In this document: piece by piece, positions 59,598 through 64,000 of the stretch
How positions within the stretch are numbered: position 1 is the first letter of the stretch
Layout of the letters: each line of letters opens with the position of its first letter
Made by a program: the position numbers and the translations under genes
Source of the DNA: Pseudomonas anuradhapurensis
GTDB lineage: Bacteria > Pseudomonadota > Gammaproteobacteria > Pseudomonadales > Pseudomonadaceae
DNA length: 64,000 nucleotides
NCBI RefSeq assembly: GCF_014269225.2
Contig: NZ_CP077097.1
Span: 4,847,001-4,911,000, forward strand
Direction: 5' to 3'
The notes under the pieces: generated by a model
What the model was told of the DNA's origin: nothing
What the model saw: only the letters and a program-made list of their open reading frames with translations
The model's database searches: none

Positions 59598-61280
59598 ATG
59601 AAAGACAAACCGGCCAAAGGAACGCCAACGCTTCCCGCCACCCGCATGAATGTGCAGAACGCCATCCTCGGCCTGCGCGGGCGTGACCTGTTGTCCACGT
59701 TGCGCAATGTCAGCCGCCATGGCCTGCGCCACCCGCTGCATACCGCCCACCATCTACTGGCCCTGGGCGGCCAACTGGGTCGCGTGCTGCTGGGGGACAC
59801 GCCTTACCAGCCGAACCCGCGCGACCCACGCTTCAACGATCCTACTTGGAGCCAGAATCCGTTCTACCGCCGCGGCCTGCAGGCCTATCTGGCCTGGCAG
59901 AAGCAGACCCGCCTGTGGATCGAGGAAAGCTATCTGGACGACGATGACCGGGCGCGGGCGCACTTTCTGTTCAATCTGGTCAACGACGCCCTGGCACCAA
60001 GCAACTCGCTGCTCAACCCGCTGGCGGTGAAGGAACTGTTCAATACCGGCGGGCAGAGCCTGGTGCGCGGCGTGGCCCACCTGCTCGACGACCTGCGCCA
60101 CAACGACGGCCTGCCCCGCCAGGTGGACGAGCGCGCCTTTGAAGTGGGCGGCAACCTGGCAGCTACACCTGGCGCAGTGGTGTTTCGCAACGACTTGCTG
60201 GAGCTGATCCAGTACAAGCCGATGAGCGAAAAACAACATGCACGCCCGCTGTTGGTGGTACCGCCGCAAATCAACAAGTTCTATATCTTCGACCTGGGCC
60301 CGACCAACAGCTTCGTGCAATACATGCTCAAGAGCGGCCTGCAGGTATTCATGGTCAGCTGGCGCAACCCCGAACCGCGCCACCGCGAATGGGGCTTGTC
60401 CAGTTACGTGCAAGCGCTGGAAGAGGCACTCAACGCCTGCCGCAGCATCAGCGGCAATCGCGACCCCAACCTGATGGGTGCCTGCGCCGGCGGCCTGACC
60501 ATGGCCGCGCTGCAAGGCCACCTGCAGGCCAGGCACCAGCTGCGCCGGGTGCGCAGCGCCACCTACCTGGTAAGCCTGCTGGACAGCAAGTTCGAAAGCC
60601 CCGCCAGCCTGTTCGCCGACGAACAAACCATCGAGGCCGCCAAGCGCCGCTCTTACCAGCGTGGCGTGCTGGACGGCGCCGAGGTGGCACGGATATTCGC
60701 CTGGATGCGGCCCAATGACCTGATCTGGAATTACTGGGTCAACAACTACCTGCTCGGCAAGACGCCACCGGCGTTCGACATCCTCTACTGGAACGCTGAC
60801 AGCACGCGCCTGCCCGCTGCGCTGCATGGCGACCTGCTGGACTTCTTCAAGCTCAACCCGCTGACCCATCCGGCCGGTCTGGAGGTGTGCGGTACGCCCA
60901 TCGACCTGCACAAGGTCGACCTGGACAGTTTCACCGTCGCCGGCAGCAACGACCACATCACCCCGTGGGACGCGGTATACCGCTCGGCCTTGCTGCTGGG
61001 TGGCGACCGGCGTTTCGTGCTGGCCAACAGCGGGCATATCCAGAGCATCATCAACCCGCCTGGCAACCCCAAGGCCTATTACCTGGCGAACCCCAAGCTG
61101 CCCGGCGACCCGCGCGCCTGGTTCCACGACGCCAAGCGCAGCGAAGGCAGCTGGTGGCCGTTGTGGCTGGACTGGATCACCCCGCGCTCCGGCCCGCTCA
61201 AGGCACCGCGCAGCGAGCTGGGCAATGCCATATACCCACCGCTGGGGCCCGCACCGGGTACCTACGTGATGACCCGCTGA
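59598..61280 (+). CDS. phaC2: Class II poly(3-hydroxyalkanoate) synthase 2
   Basis: Second medium-chain-length PHA synthase, 560 residues and clearly paralogous to phaC1. The nucleophile is Cys296 in MGACAGG; NSGHIQSIINPPGNPKA contains the catalytic histidine. The active-site flank reads GACAGG rather than GACSGG of phaC1. ATG 59598 has GAGGGAG 7 bases upstream. Followed by phaD after 13 bases. Confidence 0.96.
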   Translation: MKDKPAKGTPTLPATRMNVQNAILGLRGRDLLSTLRNVSRHGLRHPLHTAHHLLALGGQLGRVLLGDTPYQPNPRDPRFNDPTWSQNPFYRRGLQAYLAWQKQTRLWIEESYLDDDDRARAHFLFNLVNDALAPSNSLLNPLAVKELFNTGGQSLVRGVAHLLDDLRHNDGLPRQVDERAFEVGGNLAATPGAVVFRNDLLELIQYKPMSEKQHARPLLVVPPQINKFYIFDLGPTNSFVQYMLKSGLQVFMVSWRNPEPRHREWGLSSYVQALEEALNACRSISGNRDPNLMGACAGGLTMAALQGHLQARHQLRRVRSATYLVSLLDSKFESPASLFADEQTIEAAKRRSYQRGVLDGAEVARIFAWMRPNDLIWNYWVNNYLLGKTPPAFDILYWNADSTRLPAALHGDLLDFFKLNPLTHPAGLEVCGTPIDLHKVDLDSFTVAGSNDHITPWDAVYRSALLLGGDRRFVLANSGHIQSIINPPGNPKAYYLANPKLPGDPRAWFHDAKRSEGSWWPLWLDWITPRSGPLKAPRSELGNAIYPPLGPAPGTYVMTR

Positions 61281-61293
61281 GCCTGCCGACGGG

Positions 61294-61908
61294 ATGAAGA
61301 CTCGCGACCGTATCCTCGAGTGCGCCTTGCAGCTGTTCAATCAGCAGGGCGAGCCGAACGTATCCACCCTGGAGATCGCCAACGAACTGGGCATCAGCCC
61401 GGGCAACCTGTACTACCACTTCCACGGCAAGGAGCCCTTGGTACTGGGCCTGTTCGAGCGCTTCGAAGAGGCGCTGATGCCCTTGCTCGACCCACCGCTC
61501 GAGGTGCGCCTGGACGCCGAAGACTACTGGCTGTTCCTGCACCTGATCGTCGAACACATGGCGCAGTACCGATTTCTGTTCCAGGACCTGTCGAACCTGA
61601 CCGGGCGCCTGCCCAAGCTGGCGCGCGGCATGCGCAGCCTGATCAACGCGCTCAAGCGTACGCTCGCAGCGTTGCTGGCCAGCCTCAAGGGCCAGGGGCA
61701 GGTCGAAAGCGAGACCCAGGCGCTGGGGCAACTGGTGGAGCAGATCACCCTGACCCTGATGTTCTCGCTGGATTATCAGCGCGTGCTGGGGCGCGAGGGG
61801 GACGTGGGTATTGTGGTGTATCAGGTGATGATGCTGGTGGCGCCGCATTTGCAGGCGCAGGCGCGAGCGGCGGCGGAGCAGTTGGCGGTGCGGTATCTGG
61901 AGGGGTAA
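61294..61908 (+). CDS. phaD: TetR-family regulator PhaD
   Basis: 204-residue TetR-type protein. The helix-turn-helix is near residues 25-45 (VSTLEIANELGISPGNLYYHFHGKEPL). In P. putida PhaD activates the pha genes, responding to fatty-acid-derived CoA esters. Last gene of the plus-strand pha group; convergent with phaF across a repeat. Confidence 0.93.
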   Translation: MKTRDRILECALQLFNQQGEPNVSTLEIANELGISPGNLYYHFHGKEPLVLGLFERFEEALMPLLDPPLEVRLDAEDYWLFLHLIVEHMAQYRFLFQDLSNLTGRLPKLARGMRSLINALKRTLAALLASLKGQGQVESETQALGQLVEQITLTLMFSLDYQRVLGREGDVGIVVYQVMMLVAPHLQAQARAAAEQLAVRYLEG

Positions 61909-61962
61909 CAATGATGCCAGCCAACTGAGTCCTCCCGTTTGACTGGGGCTGCTTTGCAGCCC

Positions 61963-62044
61963 TTCGCGGGCTCGCCCGCTCCCACAGGGATCGCACAAAC
62001 CAAGGGCTCTGCGATAAACCTGTGGGAGCGGGCATGCCCGCGAA
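61963..62044. repeat. Inverted intergenic repeat pair between phaD and phaF
   Basis: TTCGCGGGCTCGCCCGCTCCCACAGG and complement (CCTGTGGGAGCGGGCATGCCCGCGAA) with a 28-base loop, between two convergent genes. Confidence 0.88.
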
Positions 62045-62059
62045 GCAGGCGACGCGGTA

Positions 62060-62833
62060 TCAGATCAGGGGACCGGTGCCCGCTGGTGCCGACGGCGTGC
62101 TGCTGACCGGGGCAGCGGCAGGTGCCGGAGCTGCGGTCGCGGCCGGGGCGGCGCTGGCCGCTGGGGCTGCTGGCTTGGCGGCTGCCGGTTTGGCCGGGGC
62201 TTTTTTCACCGCAGGCTTCTTCACCGCAGGCTTCTTCGCCGCAGCAGGCTTGGCCGCTGCCGGTTTGGCGGCTGGCTTGGCCGCAGCAACCTTGGCCGCA
62301 GGCTTGGCTGCCGGTTTGGCCGCTGCGGTTTTTGCCGCAGGCTTGGCTGCCGCTTTGGCCAGTGGCTTGGCCGCCGCCTTGCTCGCAGCCGGTTTGGCAG
62401 CAGCGGTGCGCGACGAAATCGGCGTAACCGAAGCACCGGTCAGCTTCTCGATCTGCTTGGTCAGGCTGTCCACCTGCTGGTGCAGGGCCTTGATCTCGTT
62501 GCGGCTCGGCACACCCAGGCGCGAAATGGCGCTGTTCAGGCGCTTGTCGAAAGCCTCTTCGAGTTCGCTCCATTTGCCCAATGCACGGTCCTTCACGCCA
62601 GACACCCGCGAAGTGGTCGAAGACTTGGCAGTCTCGGCAACATCTTCAGCGGTTTTCTTCGCCTGCTTCTCGGCCTTCTCGCCATCCTTCACCAGCGAGT
62701 CGAACAGCTTCGGGCCGTCCTGGTCGATCTTCGAATAGATACCCAGCCCCGCCAGCCAGATCTTGCGGGAGTATTTCTCGATCCCGCCGACCCAGGAGCT
62801 GCCTTCTTTTTCGGTGTTCTTCTTGCCAGCCAT
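62060..62833 (-). CDS. phaF: Polyhydroxyalkanoate granule-associated protein PhaF
   Basis: 257-residue phasin. Residues 1-140 form the PHA-binding phasin domain (RKIWLAGLGIYSKIDQDG) ending in a leucine-zipper-like stretch. Residues 150-240 are a histone H1-like tail of AAKPAAK repeats that binds DNA, letting the granule be split between daughter cells. ATG 62833 is chosen because the upstream frame overlaps phaI. It is 10 bases after phaI. Confidence 0.95.
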   Translation of the reverse strand: MAGKKNTEKEGSSWVGGIEKYSRKIWLAGLGIYSKIDQDGPKLFDSLVKDGEKAEKQAKKTAEDVAETAKSSTTSRVSGVKDRALGKWSELEEAFDKRLNSAISRLGVPSRNEIKALHQQVDSLTKQIEKLTGASVTPISSRTAAAKPAASKAAAKPLAKAAAKPAAKTAAAKPAAKPAAKVAAAKPAAKPAAAKPAAAKKPAVKKPAVKKAPAKPAAAKPAAPAASAAPAATAAPAPAAAPVSSTPSAPAGTGPLI

Positions 62834-62843
62834 CCTGCTCTCC

Positions 62844-63263
62844 TTATGGTTTGTGCGCGACGCGCTCGAGCAGCTCATGCAGCTGTTCAAGCTTGATGGA
62901 CAACGCCTCAACGTCATGTTTAGACGGAATGCCCAGGCGATTCAAGGCGCGCCCTACCCGTGCGTCGAAAGCTTTTTCGATTTTGTCGAGTTGAATTTCG
63001 ACCCGCCCTGGGACACGGCTAACGGCCTGGGTCGCTTCATCGATCTGGTTGTTGGCCGCGTCCAGTTGTTTGTCGATACGCTTCTTGCCACGTTTCTCGA
63101 CACCTTCACCGGCCTTGACCAGCTCGTTGAAATAGTCGGAGCCTTCCTGGCCCACGCGTGCATAGGCGCCGATACCCGCCAGCCAGATCTTGCGCGCGTA
63201 GCCACGCACTTCGCCCAGCGTACCCGGGGCGTCGTCCTTTTTCTTCACAGTCACTTTGGCCAT
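62844..63263 (-). CDS. phaI: Polyhydroxyalkanoate phasin PhaI
   Basis: 139-residue phasin lacking the DNA-binding tail. The block RKIWLAGIGAYARVGQEG is shared with PhaF, showing paralogy; a C-terminal region reads LDKIEKAFDARVGRALNRLGIPSKHDVEAL. It coats PHA granules. First gene of the phaIF pair. Its start at 63263 follows a purine-rich site; upstream sequence belongs to a repeat-bearing region. Confidence 0.94.
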   Translation of the reverse strand: MAKVTVKKKDDAPGTLGEVRGYARKIWLAGIGAYARVGQEGSDYFNELVKAGEGVEKRGKKRIDKQLDAANNQIDEATQAVSRVPGRVEIQLDKIEKAFDARVGRALNRLGIPSKHDVEALSIKLEQLHELLERVAHKP

Positions 63264-63349
63264 GCTCTGTACCTCATGCTCATGAGTGGGGGGGGAACCG
63301 CCCATGGAGGTTGGGCTTGAGCACAAGATAGAGAGGGAAATTAGAATCT

Positions 63350-63506
63350 TCACCCTAGGTTCTGGGTGAAAAGTCTTGAGACGAAGGTCAGGCAAGGCGA
63401 AAACAGCCGAGGAAGCGGAGTTTACGGGTTGTAAATGAGCATTCCGAGGCTGTTTTCAACGCAGCACCACCGAGTATCAAGGCTTTTCACACAGAGCCTA
63501 AGGTGA
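63350..63506. mobile_element. 157-bp MITE-like inverted element upstream of phaI
   Basis: Terminal inverted repeats of 30 bases (63350-63379 and 63477-63506, 26 identical) enclose an inner imperfect palindrome (GAAAACAGCC at 63399-63408 with GGCTGTTTTC at 63448-63457). No coding capacity. The core (GGAGTTTACGGGTTGTAAATG) resembles a widespread Pseudomonas intergenic sequence, from memory. It lies between the small PHA-linked gene and phaI, probably just upstream of the phaI promoter. Confidence 0.6.
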
Positions 63507-63526
63507 CTGCAGGGCTCGGCAAACGA

Positions 63527-63802
63527 TCAGGCCAGGGCCTTGTCCAGTGCCCGCTCGATCTCGCCCTTGATCGTGCCGCTCATCATCGACAGCATCATGC
63601 CGAGCTTCAGCTCTACGCGGATGCTGTCTTCGCCGATATGCACGCTGCCGTTGGCACCACTGCGCGCCACATCGACCCGGTCGCCGTTCCAGGTCGCCTT
63701 GAGGTCGTATTCCCGGACCAGCCTGTCTACCAGCGCTTCGGCCTTGGCACGGGCGGCATCGCGGCCGAGGGAGTGTTTGCGTTCGACGCTGATCTGAGTC
63801 AT
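63527..63802 (-). CDS. Small PHA-system protein (PHA_gran_rgn type)
   Basis: 91-residue soluble protein matching the putative polyhydroxyalkanoic acid system family found next to pha genes in pseudomonads. It starts MTQISVERKHSLGRDAARAKAEALVDRL and has a hydrophobic middle (KLGMMLSMMSG). Role unknown. ATG 63802 is chosen; the frame runs further upstream without support. Same strand as phaI but separated by the MITE-like element. Confidence 0.82.
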   Translation of the reverse strand: MTQISVERKHSLGRDAARAKAEALVDRLVREYDLKATWNGDRVDVARSGANGSVHIGEDSIRVELKLGMMLSMMSGTIKGEIERALDKALA

Positions 63803-63926
63803 GCAGGTGTTCCTGAGGATGAAGACATAATGGGCATTATGCCCGCCCCTGCCCACTGGCACACCCCGCCAAGACAAATCCGCCCGTTCGCCCTAGAATG
63901 GCGGTAATTTTTTCCGGTGAAGCGAT

Positions 63927-64000
63927 ATGAACGACCAGCGCAAAGGCGACCAAGCCGAACCCACCACCCATTTCGGTTACCAGGACGTCCCTGAAAGCCA
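63927..64000 (+). CDS. ubiE: UbiE/COQ5 methyltransferase (3' part beyond window)
   Basis: The first 24 codons (MNDQRKGDQAEPTTHFGYQDV...) match the start of the P. putida group UbiE, a SAM-dependent methyltransferase of ubiquinone and menaquinone synthesis. The gene runs past the window end. No Shine-Dalgarno is obvious (GGTGAAGCG upstream). Confidence 0.85.
   Translation, partial: MNDQRKGDQAEPTTHFGYQDVPES

Noticed and set aside
62120..62420. A direct-repeat array resembling a CRISPR or tandem repeat
   Set aside because: The repeats are codons for AAKPA-type motifs in the tail of PhaF; spacing and lengths do not fit CRISPR.

Overview
This is a GC-rich, densely packed chromosomal window from a fluorescent pseudomonad of the Pseudomonas putida group. 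The assignment rests on gene content and order (tkt-epd-pgk-fba, metK, ahcY-metF, pilGHIJ-chpA, gshB-tonB-yqgE-ruvX-pyrR-pyrB-pyrC', hslVU, phaC1-phaZ-phaC2-phaD-phaFI, ubiE). It also rests on protein lengths and catalytic positions (PHA synthases with Cys296, depolymerase with Ser102, a 566-residue LigB) and on two families of P. putida-type inverted intergenic repeats. No rRNA, tRNA, CRISPR array, prophage or intact insertion sequence was seen. No gene-free stretch exceeds 300 bases; the largest gaps hold regulatory or repeat DNA and have their own entries.

Layout. 1-8.7 kb: dbpA (5' end cut off by the window), a YhiN-type flavoprotein, an FUSC membrane protein, a solo periplasmic binding protein, a winged-helix protein, a zinc protease-like protein and the c-di-GMP response regulator CfcR. 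8.9-15.2 kb: a minus-strand central carbon block (tkt, epd, pgk, fba) with two small lipoproteins between pgk and fba. 15.4-17.7 kb: a fused ArsR-methyltransferase regulator and metK behind a perfect palindrome. 17.8-25.1 kb: ligB, a DUF1090 protein, a cytochrome c lipoprotein, mltA, a MAPEG protein, a DMT transporter, a Na+/H+ antiporter and a thioesterase. 25.1-27.8 kb: an S-adenosylhomocysteine riboswitch, ahcY and metF. 27.8-38.5 kb: an unrecognised glycosyltransferase-like gene, a second solo binding protein, rhlE, yceI-cytochrome b561, an exported amine oxidase-like flavoprotein, bioA, rsmE and a hemolysin III-type membrane protein. 38.7-47.6 kb: the Pil-Chp chemosensory operon. 47.9-56.6 kb: gshB, tonB, yqgE, ruvX, pyrR, pyrB, pyrC', hslV, hslU and a DUF971 gene. 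56.9-63.8 kb: the complete medium-chain-length polyhydroxyalkanoate (PHA) cluster. The window ends in the first codons of ubiE.

How the genes work together. metK, ahcY and metF cover S-adenosylmethionine synthesis, S-adenosylhomocysteine removal and methyl-group resupply. They appear to be under two different regulators: a DNA-binding ArsR-methyltransferase fusion for metK, and an RNA switch for ahcY. The pha cluster encodes polymer synthesis (phaC1, phaC2), degradation (phaZ), regulation (phaD) and granule coating and segregation (phaF, phaI). The Pil-Chp operon encodes a complete receptor-kinase-two-regulator pathway, but no receptor methyltransferase or methylesterase gene is present here.

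Most of the window is conserved core genome, and no clearly new multi-gene system was found. The least explained items are non-coding: a 52-bp element made only of two IS-like ends inside a REP pair, a 157-bp MITE-like repeat upstream of phaI, the structured ahcY-metF gap, and the palindrome with an apparently leaderless ArsR-methyltransferase gene.
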